DNA of 64,000 nucleotides from Aquanectria penicillioides (GCA_003415625.1 PYIU01000001.1:5892210-5956209), one strand, 5' to 3'; positions 35,164 to 47,602 are shown, numbered from the stretch's first letter. Notes: generated by a model from the sequence alone, not told the origin. Numbers and translations are program-made.

Positions 35164-36382
35164 TCCATGGCTAAAGCATCTTGGGTAACAAGCATGAAAA
35201 ACGGGGATGACGTTGTACGGGACGTTACGTGTTGGGACCAGGAGTGTGAGGAGCTATGTTTTTGCGTTTCCCTATATTTTTTTTTCCTTCGCAGGGCGCG
35301 GGCCTTTCTTTCCAAGGTTCGCAAAGACGGAATATGACTTTAAGAAAGAAAGCATAACCTGTTACATGTTTTGATCAAGTCTACCAATGCCCCGTCTTCA
35401 TAAAGTCTTCCGATTGTGAAGCCCTTCCGAGGAAAGTCCAATTTGAGGGGACGGTATCTTCGGGTTCCATCCAGCTTGGCACCAAGCAGGTCTTGAAATC
35501 GGGCAGTGAGGCGCAGCATAGGATAGTGGGTGCCTGGTTGCATTTCAACTTTGGTGAGCCAAGCCGCAAGCGAGGATATAGTGGAGAGGCTCAAAATCAG
35601 AGGAGCTCCGTTGGCGGTAGACTCCGTGCCATCCGAATAAAGTTAACCAAAATATTATCACTCAAAGTGACCGAGTTGGCCATCGGCCTGGACTAGGGGA
35701 CCGCCCAACCTCTGGAATGTGCAGGGCGGGTGCTTGGTCTTGAGCCACACAAGCTTGGCAATTGCTTGGTATTGTCGGTGCCCTGGGGTTGGCTAGCAGA
35801 GCAGCCCCATGGGAAAGGTCAGTGAGGGAAATCGGCATCATAGAGGTAGAAGGAGATCAAGGGCGATGCGGGAAATGGGTGGGAGAGATATGGGCCAATG
35901 TTTGGCTACTTGGTCCATGTTGAAAGAGTGGTGGAGTTGCTTTGTGCGTCATCAGTATGTGTATATATATATGTTGATGAAGGGCAATGCCTTTCGGTTG
36001 AACAAGCAAACGGACGAGAAACAAAGTGCTGTAGAGAACTTCAGTCACTCGGGTTTTTTTTGGTCTCGTGTCGCTAACCCTGCCTACCTGCTTACCTACC
36101 CAGGTATCTGGGTATCTTGTTGATCTACTCGAATGTGAGTATTGACTGCCCACCCACCCAATGTAGCTTAGTGATGCAAGTACGGATATAGCCAGTCAGA
36201 TGGCAGGACCCTACTCCGTATGCCAGGGCGAACCAAGAAGAAAAGTGGGTCCACACCATCCTACTCACAACCTCACTTAGACTTCGACAGCCTCATTCCT
36301 CTTACACACGACTCCCGTCTCACCTCTCCCGCAAGCCCGTCATCAGCCAACGGCGGTGTCCGCCCCGTCTCCGGTGGCAGCC
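35164..36382. other. Intergenic interval
   Basis: This interval holds the ncs1 3' region and the promoter of the Rkm5-type gene. A TACC/GGTA stretch lies at about 36080-36119 and one TACGGAGTA motif (reverse) at 36212-36220. An upstream frame (36220-36417) overlaps the next gene's start in another frame. Confidence 0.6.
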
Positions 36383-37608
36383 ATGAGCTCACTCACTACT
36401 CTCACCGACCAGCTTGAGCCTGAGATTGAAGATCCTGAAGAAGGTAAATAGCATATATATATCCCGCAGAAAGCCCATCTAAGATAAGCAAATTGTGAAT
36501 GCCTTCAGAGTACTATACTATACCTTGATGAAGAGAACATTTGTGTTGCCACATAAAAAGAAGGATAAAGGCTTTGTTTTTTTCTAACGCCTTACAATTT
36601 AGAAACATTCTTGTTATACTCCCAGCCCATCCCTTCTCTCAACCTCGGCTTCATCGATCCTCGCGCTTCTGTCATCGATGTAACCGTTGCAGGTCGCGAC
36701 TTCTCCATCCATCAGTCACCTGCCGTTCTCTTGTCCAACCGCGCAGGCGGTACAACCGGAGCAGGTCAGAAATATCCATCTTCTTTCCGCTTTCGCCCTC
36801 ATCCTCTTGTCTTTTTCTCCTTCAGCCTCCTACCTTTGAACTATTCTGGTTCTTCACATTTCGTCCGCCTCCTCTCACTCACTCCCAACTCACACCCTTT
36901 TCAGTCCTCTGGAAAATCACGCCCACATTCGCCTCCTGGCTGGCCTCTCCCACAAACACGCTCTTCACCTCCGGTGCCCTCGGCAGCACTCCGTCTTCAT
37001 CCTCTTTTCTCGAACTCGGATGTGGCATCTCGCCCCTCAGCGCCCTAGGCCTCGCTCCGCGCGTCGGCCGCTATGTCCTCACCGATCAGCCGTATGTCCA
37101 ACGACTCTTGCAGCGTAACCTCGACGAAAATCTCCCCTCTGCAATTTCGTCTTCTAGCTCCAGCTCGGGGGCGCGTGCTCGGGGGAAAAAGCGAAGTGCA
37201 ACCAGTAGCGTTGGACATGGAACCTCACAAGCGAGCGTTCGCTTCACCACGCTGGATTGGGAAACAGATGAGGTAACACCATCTCTCACGGGTTCTGACC
37301 AAGTTCATAGCTTTGACGCGGTCGTTGCATGTGACTGTGTGTACAACTACGCCCTCGTCGCCCCCTTTGTGCAGACCTGCGCAGATGCATGCCGCCTACG
37401 AATCCAGGATTCCGCAGAGGACCGCCCATGTCTTTGCGTCATTGGCCAACAACTCCGCAACGACGAGGTCTTTGAGTCGTGGCTCAAGGAATTCCATGCT
37501 TCGTTTCATGTTTGGCGAGTCTCTGATGCCGCCTTGCCTGAGGAACTCAGATCGACCGCAGGCTTCGTTGTTCACGTGGGGGTGCTCCGTGAAGAGACAG
37601 AGCCCTGA
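36383..37608 (+). CDS. rkm5: Rkm5-type protein lysine methyltransferase
   Basis: This is a seven-beta-strand SAM methyltransferase. The yeast homologue Rkm5 monomethylates a lysine of ribosomal protein uL1 in the cytosol. Three exons, 36383-36443, 36603-36764 and 36905-37608, encode 308 aa. The N-terminus (PEEETFLLYSQPIP) and the SAM motif I FLELGCGISPLSAL are visible. They are followed by YVLTDQPYVQRLLQRNL (motif II), a Ser-rich insert, LDWE and the post-motif FDAVVACDCVYNYALV. The CDCVYN sequence near the catalytic core fits the METTL21/Rkm5 group. Splice sites are GTAAAT..TTTAG and GTCAGA..TTTCAG; the second donor is weak but frame and homology demand it. A 65-codon upstream frame overlaps the start codon and may lower its translation. 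Confidence 0.82.
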
Positions 37609-37969
37609 CATAATAGCCATTTGCCAGCCATGCGATAATGCTTGTTCTTTTCATCATCATCACCACACGACGAGACTAGACGAGCACATATTTGTATGTA
37701 ATAGGCGAAATTCGTTTACATTCATTTGCCTTTGTAATCAATTCTATGCTGATTCATGGCCTCGATTAGAAGTCCTATGTATTCCCATCTTTTCTAAGAT
37801 GTTTTTGCTTTTTCAGCCTCAGGGTTGACAGAGCAGACCCCTCATTCACTCCCATCCCAAACAAGAAGAAAAATTTTCAGAAAATGCTGATGATATGCTA
37901 GTTACCCAGAACATCCACTTCGCCGTAAAAGACAATGAACATAACTCCTAGTACACTCTCACCGTGGCA
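37609..37969. other. Convergent 3' intergenic spacer
   Basis: This spacer lies between the stops of rkm5 and the leucine gene. It is AT-rich and presumably holds both polyadenylation regions. Confidence 0.7.
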
Positions 37970-40527
37970 TTACCATTCGAGAGGCTCAGTCTTCTCCTCA
38001 CCCCTGTTTGTCTTGGGGACGGGGACGGCCTTGGCAGCAAGCTTGCCACCCTGGCCAGGACGCTTCAAGTACGCGGTGCCATCCAACCAAGGAGTGTTGG
38101 CGGTCATGCGGCTCTCAAACTCGGCAATCTTGTCTTCCATCTGCATGGTCAGGCCAATGTCGTCAAGGCCGTTGACCAGGCAGTGTTTTCGGAACTCTTC
38201 AACGTCGAAGGCGCAGATCGTCTCTCCAGCAGCGTTCTTAATCAGCTGGTTGGGAAGGTCAATCTCAACATCTCTGCCGGCACGAGCCTCATCAGCGATA
38301 GCGTCAATGTCGGCCTTGTTCTCAATCTTGATGGGCAGCATGCCGTTCTTGAAGGTGTTGTTGAAGAAAATGTCGGCAAAGGAGGGAGCGATAACTGCCT
38401 TGATACCGAAGTCCAAAAGAGCCCAGGGGGCGTGCTCTCGGGAGCTGCCACAGCCAAAGTTAGGTCCAGTGCAAACCAGGATCTTAGAATTGCGGTAAGG
38501 CTCCTGATTCAGAACGAAACTTGGGTTCTCGGTGCCATCGGCGTTGTACCGGAGGGCGTGGAAGGCAGCCGAGCCCAGACCAGTTCGCTTGATGGTCTTG
38601 AGGAACTGCTTGGGGATGATGGCATCGGTGTCGACGTTAGACATGTCCAGAGGGGCAGTGATACCCTTCCAGATGGTGAACTTGGGCAGACCAGTTGACT
38701 CACCAGGACTGGAGCTAACCAAAGTGTTGGTGTGAGGTTGGTCGTCCCGAGGCTGGTCGCCGATGATTTCTCGCTCCTCAGAATCGTCCTTGGTCCTCTC
38801 GTCAGCCTGGGCAGGCTCAGAGGGGAGCTCTCGGGGCTTGAAGGTAGAGTCATGAGTGTAATGGGACAGCTTGCGAACATCAGCAAGCTTGCCAACAATG
38901 GCCGCGGCGGCAGCCATGACGGGGGACATCAGGTGGGTTCGAGAGTAGGCACCCTGGCGACCCTCAAAGTTTCGGTTTGAAGTACTAGCACATCGCTCCT
39001 TGGGGGCCAGAATATCGGGGTTCATGCCCAGGCACATACTGCATCCAGCTTCTCGCCACTCGAAGCCGGCTTCCACGAAGATCTTGTCCAGACCCTCCTC
39101 CTCGGCCTGGGTCTTGACTAGACCAGAGCCGGGGACAACCAGGGCACGCATGATGTTCTCGGCGATCTTACGTCCCTTGACGACGTTCGCAGCGGCGCGC
39201 AAGTCCTCAATGCGCGAGTTGGTGCAGGAACCAATGAAGACCTTGTCAACAACGATGTCCTCCATCGGGGTTCCGGCAGTGAGGCCCATGTACTCGAGCA
39301 TTCGGCGGCCAGTGGCCTTCTTGGCCTCAGTGGAGAAGGTCTCTGGGTCAGGGACGGTACCGGTGATGGGGATGACATCCTCAGGGCTGGTACCCCAGGT
39401 AACAGTGGGGATAATGTCCTTGCCATCAATGAAGACGTCGATGTCGTACTTAGCGCCAGGGTCGGACTGGAGAGACTTCCAGTAGGAAACGGCCTTGTCC
39501 CAGGTCTCAGAGCCATACTTGGGGGCCAGGGGTCGGCCCTTGAGGTACTCGAAGGTGACCTCGTCAGGGGCGACCATTCCAGCACGGGCACCACCCTCGA
39601 TGGACATGTTGCAAATGGACATGCGAGCCTCCATGCTGAGGCTGCGGATAACGGAACCGCAGAACTCGATGACTGCACCGGTGCCGCCGGCAGTACCGAT
39701 CCTACCAATAGCGTGAAGGACGACATCCTTGGAGCTGACGCCGGGAGCCAGCTCACCATCAACCTGTATCCTCATGTTCTTGCTACGCTTGGTGATGAGA
39801 CACTGAGTAGCCAGGACGTGTTCAACTTCACTGGTACCAATACCAAAGGCCAGGGCACCGAAGGCGCCATGTGTGGAAGTGTGGCTGTCACCGCAGACGA
39901 CAGTGGTGGCGGGAAGGGTGAAGCCCTGCTCGGGACCGATGACATGGACAATACCCTGTCGCTTGTCACCAAGACCAAAGTATGTGAGGCCAAAGTCCTT
40001 AACGTTTTCCTCGAGAGTAACACATTGCGTTCGGGAGTCGTCCTCCTGGATAAAGGTGGCGATGTCCTTCATGCCTTTGCGGGAGGTGGTGGGGACATTC
40101 TGGAAGAAGCCGTGTTAGTGGATCCCCTAGGCCAGGAATTGTGTGCGGCTAAAAGCTTAGCAACGATTGCCAACAACGTACGTGATCAGTAGTGGCCAGA
40201 GTGCAGTCTGGTCGTCGAACTTTTCGGCCAGCATTCTTGAGGCCCTCGAAAGCTTGCTGTTGATGGCATGGTCAGCGAATGGGCGGCTAATCGATTTTGA
40301 GTGTGGGAGTGACATACCGGTGATGTCACCTCATGGACCAGGTGACGATCTATCGATGTGGAAGAAACCAAGTTAGGTCTTTACTCTCTTGGCAGCAGGG
40401 AGACCGGGACCAATCCAAGCCACGTACCAATGTAGAGAAGAATTGTACCGTCGAGCTTCTCATCGACGATATGCGCCGACAGAACCTTGTCGTAAAGGGT
40501 CTGCGGGGAATTCACGGGAGCCGGCAT
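37970..40527 (-). CDS. leu1: 3-isopropylmalate dehydratase
   Basis: This enzyme isomerises 2-isopropylmalate to 3-isopropylmalate, the second specific step of leucine synthesis, using a [4Fe-4S] cluster. Four exons, 40527-40428, 40349-40318, 40256-40182 and 40099-37970, encode 778 aa, the usual length for the fused fungal enzyme. The LeuC-like half carries [23 protein letters not shown] and [12 protein letters not shown], which supply the three cluster cysteines. A charged linker of about 60 residues follows. The LeuD-like swivel half carries [13 protein letters not shown] and [13 protein letters not shown]. The N-terminus [23 protein letters not shown] is typical. There is no clear presequence, consistent with a cytosolic enzyme as in yeast Leu1. 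Expression is probably under the Leu3 regulator as in other fungi, but I found no clear Leu3 site. The frame is intact, which contrasts with four neighbours. Confidence 0.96.
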
Positions 40528-42029
40528 GGTGAGATTTGAGAGACTGGTCGGGACTCTATGAGATGAGAGAGAAGAATTGGGATTTGAAGAGACCAAGAAA
40601 AAAAAAAAGGTAGAGGCGGAGGGTAGGACGGGTCAGAGACAGACGGCCGACCGGGTGTGGGGTGTTTTTTTTTTTTGGAGATTTGGGAGAGAAGTTGCTG
40701 TGGTAGTGGCGGGGTGAAGGTGAAGGCGAAGGGAGAGGATGTCGCAGACGGAGGAATTGAAGCACACTCCGAACCCGTGGGAAAGCGGTCCACCCGAGGA
40801 AGAGATGGGATTGCGACGATGAAACGAGAAGGATCGAGATGAGAAGCAAAAAGACAAAGCAAAAGATACCGTTCGGCCCCCCTGGATTTATCAACAAAAT
40901 TTCAGTGCCCCCCAAGTCGAGCTTCATGGCTGAGTGGTCCGATGATCGGAGAGGCCGTCGCATTCCGAGCGCCGCCAGAGGCCAGCGCGGGGTAGACCCA
41001 CTCGCCGCTCCTGCACTGATTGTTAAATGCAGGGTGCCCATTGGCTGCCTATCCCTCCTGCCTGGCCGATCGCTGTGGTCTCAGCCCTCCGATGCCATGC
41101 GAGGTCATCAAAAAGACACCAGCTCTCAGCCATTTTGCGGTGCGCCATCAGGTACTCGCCATGTACTAGCCCTGTCTGTGTCGTCAGTCGTCCATTCTTT
41201 CCGTCACTCCGCCAGTCCATCCGGAGCGCTTCCTTAGCTACCTGCCTACCTAAGGCAAAAGCAGGCAAGGCGCGTATCAGCCAAGATACCTACATCTACC
41301 TGTATCCGTCCACGCCTGCCGCCTCGTCCGATATGCGATCAATTAAGAAAAGAAGTACCGGTTCTTTGTACCACCTCAGCCGTGCGCTTGCCCGCCTCCC
41401 AGGTAGTCCTTGCCCTAAGTAAGTCAATAGCCAAGGTTACCAGGAGACGGGCTGCCGTTGCGCCCGCTGCAATGCCAGCATAGGCGTCAACAATACCATC
41501 ACATCGCAACTCCAGTTGTCTTACTATAGAGGCACATCCAACCCCGACAATACAAGGCTGGAATAATGCCGCATGCCTCACAATTACATTCACGCACTCC
41601 TCTCTCGTAGTCGTAGATAGTGCTAGCCACTACCATGTTCTCTGTTTTTGCTGTCTCAGCCGGGGGGGGGGAAGGCTTGCATCAAAACTCTGCACCGTAA
41701 CGGATACATGAGGTCCCACGAGTCCCTATCGCTACCAACCATCAAAAACAGAATTCTCCAGACCCCCTCTGCAAACCAGGCTAGCCCACCAACCATGGGC
41801 TGCCTGTGCGTCGCTTTGGCCCGGGTCAAGACAAAATAGCACAGCTTCGGACCGGTCCTGACCCTCAACCCTCAACCGTACGTAAGTAATATGCCACTCT
41901 GGCCCATTGCCCCATTGCCCCATTGCCCCATCCCTCCATCCCCCCGCCACCGCCTTCTAGCCCCCGGGACCGGGGACCGGGGCTCTCCGGTCACTCTCCG
42001 TTCTGCTCCCGTACGGCCAACGTCCGACC
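40528..42029. other. Intergenic interval upstream of leu1
   Basis: Contains the leu1 promoter (first few hundred bases), a TACCTACC-rich stretch at about 41234-41303, and three copies of CCCATTGC at 41903-41926. No gene is seen. Confidence 0.6.
41903..41926. repeat. Three tandem copies of CCCATTGC
   Basis: Three perfect 8-base units, followed by a partial CCCAT, in non-coding DNA. Confidence 0.85.
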
Positions 42030-45000
42030 TCACCATTCAAATGCCATCAACAGCTCCTCCCCTGCAACCTCCAGGCCTTGTCTGACGCACGTTCCTGCAA
42101 TTGCTGCCAGCCTGATACCCCACAAAACCCCGGTCATGATGATAAGTGCCACGGGGGTTGCCAAGGCCATTCGTACACAATCCCACCACGTCACCTCGTG
42201 TCGAGCGCTTCTCTCCCACCACTCAGATTGCGAGTCGAACACTGGATGTATAGCTTCCCAATACATTCCAATAACCCACATTGCGCAACTTTGAACCGTG
42301 CAGAATGCTTCTTTCACGGCATCCCACAGCCCTTCAGACCAAACCTGCTCACGACGCTTGCCGCTGAAATGATCTGCGGTGTCTCCTCCGTCGGCCAGGT
42401 GCACGGGATAACTGCCCGGAATGCGCACTCCACGGTCTACCGTCTTCATCTCCAACTTCTCCATCTCTAACTTCGATAACCACTCCTGCTTCCGTTTCGA
42501 CCTTTTGGGCCGGTTGGGAAGAGCCTCGCGAGACGGGCGGATCGGCCGGGTTTGCTCTTTCTGTGAAAGCTCTGAACTGGCTCGGACTTCTTTGTTCTGC
42601 GTTGACTTCCCTTGAACCGTTGTATACGTGGACGTGCGTAGTGTGCTACACAGGGGCTGTGACATGGCACTATCTGTCTCTGGAACCCGATGTCGTTTTG
42701 AAGCAAGCCTTTCCGTTCGTGTTTTGGTGGGCGTCAGATGCCGTACCGACGTAATATCGCTTGCTGGAGTCTCGACTAGGTGCTCCGAGTTCGGCGACAT
42801 ATTCGGTGTAGGATTCGTCTGGAAGCTCTCTAAGCTGTCTGTCACTGAGCCCACGCCCCGTAGGTTGTAAATCACCCGGCTCAATTGCCTCCTTCGATGG
42901 CCTTTCGGGTATTCCTGATCTAGGAATTGGTTGGATCTCGACCTCGTTCGGTCGAATCCAGTAGTGGTGATGATGGGTGTGCATGCAGATTCCTCGATGA
43001 TCTCGTCGTACTTCGTCACGATGTCTCGAATTGCGTCTAGAGCCCAAACCTGACCGGTCTCGTTCTGGCTTTTTTCTTTCGCCGTGGTCAATGTGGGCTG
43101 GTCCACCGATGCCAGTATCTTTTTCTCTCTCTTCACTTCGGCTTGGGTCTCCTCTTGTATCAGAGCAGTGCCCAATGATAAATCTACTTCCGGGGGCCTT
43201 AGATTCGTTGAGTTGGTGTTGTCCCTCTTGCCCACCTTGCCAATGTCGTTGTGGCAGAAGAGTTCCAACGTTGGACAACTTCCGTTCTTTAGAAAAGATC
43301 TCTTGTTTAATCGACTTTTTTCTATCCCCGCCAAAGGCGGATTCTATCTGCCAATCATTGGGATGCCTTGAAGAAATGCTGCTTCGGATGTCACTTCTAG
43401 CAGGCTTTCGTGCAGAGTTGGGGGGGAGGGGTTTTCTGAAGTGACTCTTTTCTGCTCGGGGTAGATGCCAAATCGCGCTCGAGACTCCTCCGTCGGCTTC
43501 TTGTCTTTTTGGGGAGAGTACTGAGTCTCTTTTTGGCCGTCTTCAAGTGATTCAGTTGTGGTGACTTGAGCATCACTGGGAGGCTTGGGAGTGACGCATT
43601 CCTCATATACAATTGAGACCAAAGGCTTCCTCTTAATTCGTCCATTTCTTGTTTGTCTCCAGTCGTCATCTCTAAAAAAGAAGCGTCTTGGTGGATGTAG
43701 TTATTGTCCAGGGTAGTTAGGTTGTCAAGCTGCAGTGTATCCTTGCCAGCTGGCAACCCAGGTGTTTTCAGAGGGCATGCAGAGGCTGCCTCTCCCTTGG
43801 GCTTCGAATACCAGGCCGATCCATCCTCTGATGTCTCAGGTGGTGAAAGGTAAAATGGTTGCCCACTTGGAGCTTTGGAACTGTTCGAAATGTCAAAACT
43901 TATGCCATTGTCGAATAGTTCCAGGGCGTTGGGCGACAAGCCAGGTCGACTCTGCCGATGAGGCGTTTGGACGATTGTGCCAGCCGATCCGGACAATTTG
44001 GGCCAAAAGGCCCCAGCCAAAATTTCAGAATCCTGATTCTTCTTTATCTGTTCGTCATTTTCGGGAAGCCTCAAATCCATGAGACTTCTATGATGAGAGC
44101 AGGACTCCTCGAGAGATCGCTGTTGCCCTGGAGGACACGACATGTCAGCGAAACTTGGAGGAGATGAAGATGGCAAAACTAACTTGAAGGCGGTGAGAAA
44201 CTCCTATGCGACTGGGCAATAGGGCTTAAATTTGGCTCCTGGGCAGACGACCACTGCTTCGAACGCCTCCGCCACCTAATCCTACTGTGTGCCAGCTGCA
44301 GGGCCGCTTTTGCTTGCTGCCGTCGGGTTGCTTTGTCGCCTTCTCTCTTCACCAGTATTTTTCTAATTTCTCTCTCGATCTTGGCTCTGTCTGAGTTTGA
44401 TGATGTATTCTTTGACATGCGTATGAGACCTATAAGCTTTTGGTCTGTCTCCTGGCTGACAACACTCTGCTCACTGTCCGATGGGGTGATGACGTCTGCT
44501 ACTCCAGTATGGGGGTTGAATCCTTGGACCCCAAGATAGTCACCGCTCTCCTTCAAGTCTTTTCTTTGTTTCCGAATTTCTTTCATTGCATGCAGAGAGA
44601 ATAAAGAATGTGTTGTGGCATTCGTTGGCGAGGCTGGATACACAGATGGTTTGGAGGGTTTCTTTGCGCGGTTGACATGTCGTACACGTCTCTTCCCGAA
44701 CTTTTGGGCCGTATCCCAATACTCGATATCATCTTGAGGGATCCAGCTCCACCTCCGGTCATGGCCTAAAGAGAGAAACGATGCAATACCGGCTGAGTTG
44801 GCTCGAGACTTGCCATTTCGCTCTCCTTCTGTGTCGATATCTTTGGCCACGTTCCATTCCACTAGTCGGCTAGAATCTATGGTCCGATCCTGTTCCCTTC
44901 GGTGGATTTGCCTGTCGGAGGGTCTGGAGTTTCGTGAAATGTTGGTGGATTTTGGGTCTAGCTGTTCCCAGAATCCTCGCTCACGAATTGTTCCTCCTCG

Positions 45001-45174
45001 CTCAGGTCGATGGCTAGGAAGAATTGATTTAACCCAGTCTCCTAGGGAAGACGCAACTCGACTTCGGACTTCTCCAGGTGAGCTGACAGTTCTTGCCCCA
45101 TGACGACTTTGACGTAAAGTCCTGTCACAATTATCCTTGATCTTGGATTGGGAAATGGAATGATCAGCAGGCAT
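42030..45174 (-). CDS. Large unknown protein with C-terminal membrane segment, apparent one-base frameshift
   Basis: My model has exons 45174-44184, 44127-43395 and 43343-42030, about 1,012 aa once one base is restored. Intron 1 (56 bases, GTTAGT..CTCCAG) is well supported by frame. Intron 2 (51 bases, GTGACA..GATAG) is weaker but removes an in-frame TAG at 43346-43344. At the T6 run (A6 on the plus strand, 43674-43679) the frame slips by -1; one more T gives DASFFRDDDWRQTRNGRIKRK. The N-terminal half is basic and Ser-rich (RRRSKQW, RRQQAKAALQ). The C-terminus has VWALDAIRDIVTKYDEII and ends with one or two hydrophobic helices (VALIIMTGVLWGIRLAAIAGT). I recognise no family. It lies tail-to-head with nur1, so a nuclear-envelope role is a guess only. 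Upstream start candidates other than 45174 would add a hydrophobic leader, but only from a non-ATG codon. Confidence 0.62.
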
Positions 45175-45790
45175 GACTGGATAAACCGAAAATAGATATC
45201 GAATGAAAAAAAATATGGCGATAATCAATTAATGATGTCAGGGCGGTTTGCTCTGCTCTGTGTAAGTCTCAGTTTGAGGAGGGGTTACTATTATTAGACA
45301 GGTGGTGATCATTCATCTGGCCATTGGATCTATGGGATCCAAATTTGTGAGGGGGAAGAGACGGAGTGCGTATGCCAATAAATAACCTTAAAATTAACAT
45401 AGAGGGAGAGACACCTTCTCAAGTATTACCCGTAGCCCGCCCGATTCCTTCCCTAATCAGAAGTTGAGTAGTGGAAGGCACAGGTTTTAAGTGTAGGTCT
45501 AGGTTAGGCAGGAGACAACCAGCTTCTAAGCGCGGTTGTCGATCTCCAGTGACCATGACACCAAGGCCAGTGAATTTAAAGAAATCTCCCAGAAGCAAAT
45601 GCAGTTATTAGGAGACTGGCGCGGTGACAGTTATGGATCGTTTCATTCTAATAAAATGAGCTAACCAAGCAAGGCTAGCCTTCCTGCTTCTGAAAGCATC
45701 GCACATGTGCAAGATGGAAGAAGTGGTAATATTATATACAACGGAGTGCGCATATCAAAACAAGGAAAAAAACCTCCAAATAAATTACAG
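45175..45790. other. Intergenic spacer
   Basis: AT-rich spacer between the 3' end of nur1 and the start of the unknown membrane-anchored protein, both on the minus strand. No gene is seen. Confidence 0.6.
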
Positions 45791-47236
45791 CTACCATCTA
45801 GGAGGGGGTCTCTCCTGATGAGCGGATTTTCTACCCGAGTTGATGAATGGATTGCTTGTGCCACCTAGGTTGGATCCGTTCAGCCGTCTACCTTCTGTAT
45901 TTCTTGACGGCGTCCCTTGCTGTCCCCAGTTTCTTTGTTCAAATGCTGCCATCTCACGTGAGTTCCGTGGCGAGTAGGTTTCCTGGGTGTTGAGCTCGTT
46001 CAAGCTCGTGGCCTTCTTTAGAGGTGACTTATTATGGGTGTGGATTCCCATACTACCTCCGAAATTCATGCTGGGGACTGTCGACGAAGCTGAAGGGTTC
46101 AAGGAGGTTCCCGTGGATGTGTACCCTGCAGGCATACTATGCCTCGGCGCAGTGCCACGCTGGCTCAGAGCTGGCTTGAATAGGTCAGATCGGCGTGTTG
46201 CTGTTGGGGGGGTGAACATTTGCGGTTTCATGACATTAGTCGGGGTAGCCAATCGTTCTTCCTGGGTTTTCGCAGGTTGAAGATAGGGATTGGTATGGGC
46301 GTTAAAGGCGCGACGGATGTGAGTTGTTGGAGTGCCAGTCTGTACGAACTCCTTATACTCACGAGGTTGATCCTCAGAGAACTGGGTACCAACATCTCGT
46401 ACAACCGGATGCACTCGAGGATGCACAAACTTAGTGTCGTACTCGTGCAGCACTTCCCTCTGGATAATTGCCGTGTCCTTGGCTTGCTGGGTGAATCGAG
46501 AGCAGAAGAAGAGAAGCTGCCCTGAGAGGATGCCCTGGAGAACGAGGGTATTGAAGACGGTGATACTGGGACGGGGATCCAGAGGGGCTAGGGGGAGAAA
46601 AAGCATATACACTAGGACATGTCCGGGGCCGAACAGACAGAATAGCCGTAGTGAGACTGGGAGCGGATCCCAAATCGACAATTCCCATACATCGCATGTT
46701 TTATCGGGATGCGCGCGGGACTCTGGGGTGTCTGGGGTGATTATTTTCGCAAGGTATCGAAGTGGCGTGGAGGGGGATGAGTTGGACTGATCCACCTTTA
46801 CACGTCGTGCAGATGGAGTCGAGGGTTGAACATCCACATTGGCCTCGAAAAGTCGATATTTGCGGGTTCGGGTAACGGTGTAGAAGGCGTTCGTTAATGA
46901 AAGGAGGATAAGGATCCAGGTGAGGGGATAGATCTGGTCACCGTCTGGTTAGTTGCAAGGTCAGGACAAACTGCACACGAGGCCACTTACAAAGAAGGAC
47001 AACCACCCGGAGCCGCTGTCGTCGCTGAAGACATCATCACCTGATAAAGAAGATGAAGAATTGGCTCGTGCAACGAGAAAAACGAAGTTGAGTCCCAGGC
47101 CAAGCTGCGTCCCCGCCGAAGTCGAATCCCAGTCCCTCGTCTCCAGTTCTTCTGACAGCCAGAGCAGAAAGTCCATCGGGTTCAAGGCAGACATGATGCG
47201 CTCAGAGAGCGGCTGTCTGCGGATTAACCGCGGCAT
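45791..47236 (-). CDS. nur1: Nuclear rim protein Nur1
   Basis: Nur1 is an inner nuclear membrane protein that tethers silent chromatin and rDNA to the nuclear rim, with Heh1/Src1 and cohibin in yeast. Two exons, 47236-46991 and 46933-45791, encode 462 aa. The N-terminus MPRLIRRQPLSERI followed by NPMDFLLWLSEELETRDWDS is the hallmark of the fungal family. Hydrophobic segments lie at about 48-62 (LGLGLNFVFLVARA), 83-102 (IYPLTWILILLSLTNAFYTV), about 155-175 (LRLFCLFGPGHVLVYMLFLPLA) and about 183-205 (FNTLVLQGILSGQLLFFC). The remaining 250 residues are hydrophilic, Ser/Thr/Pro-rich and probably nucleoplasmic. The intron has a GTAAGT donor. It shares a 366-base promoter with the V-ATPase gene. 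Confidence 0.87.
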
Positions 47237-47602
47237 CTTTGACAATGAGAGGGGTTGAAAGAGAAAGATGTCGTCCTTCGGTGGTCGCGCAGCTGCGAAG
47301 AGTACAATGATCTCCTGGGGGAGGGAAAAAGAAGGAACGAAAGCGGCGCTGGGCCGATGTTGTTTACTTTGCAAATGTTTAGTGAGGAGCCAGTCTTTGT
47401 CCTGAACAGCCAGTGACTGCAGGGGGGTTAAGGCGCCCGGCGCGGGGCGGTGGGCGGTGGTCAGAGCTTCACCAACCGGCGCGGAGCCTCAGGCGTCCTC
47501 CCCGTCCTCCGCCTGCGCCAGTGGTTCCCCCTCCGGCCTCCTCCTTCAACCAGGGATCAGCACATCAACGAGGCATCCCCGATCCCGCTCTCAATCGTCG
47601 AG
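47237..47602. promoter_or_regulatory. Shared divergent promoter of nur1 and vma7
   Basis: The start codons of nur1 (minus) and vma7 (plus) lie 366 bases apart. The vma7-proximal half is GC-rich (about 47420-47520), and the nur1-proximal half is more mixed. No specific binding site is claimed. Confidence 0.6.

Noticed and set aside
42670..43278. 202-codon minus-strand frame inside the unknown gene
   Set aside because: Shadow of the real frame, which carries a more protein-like composition (VWALDAIRDIVTKYDEII) and the membrane segment.
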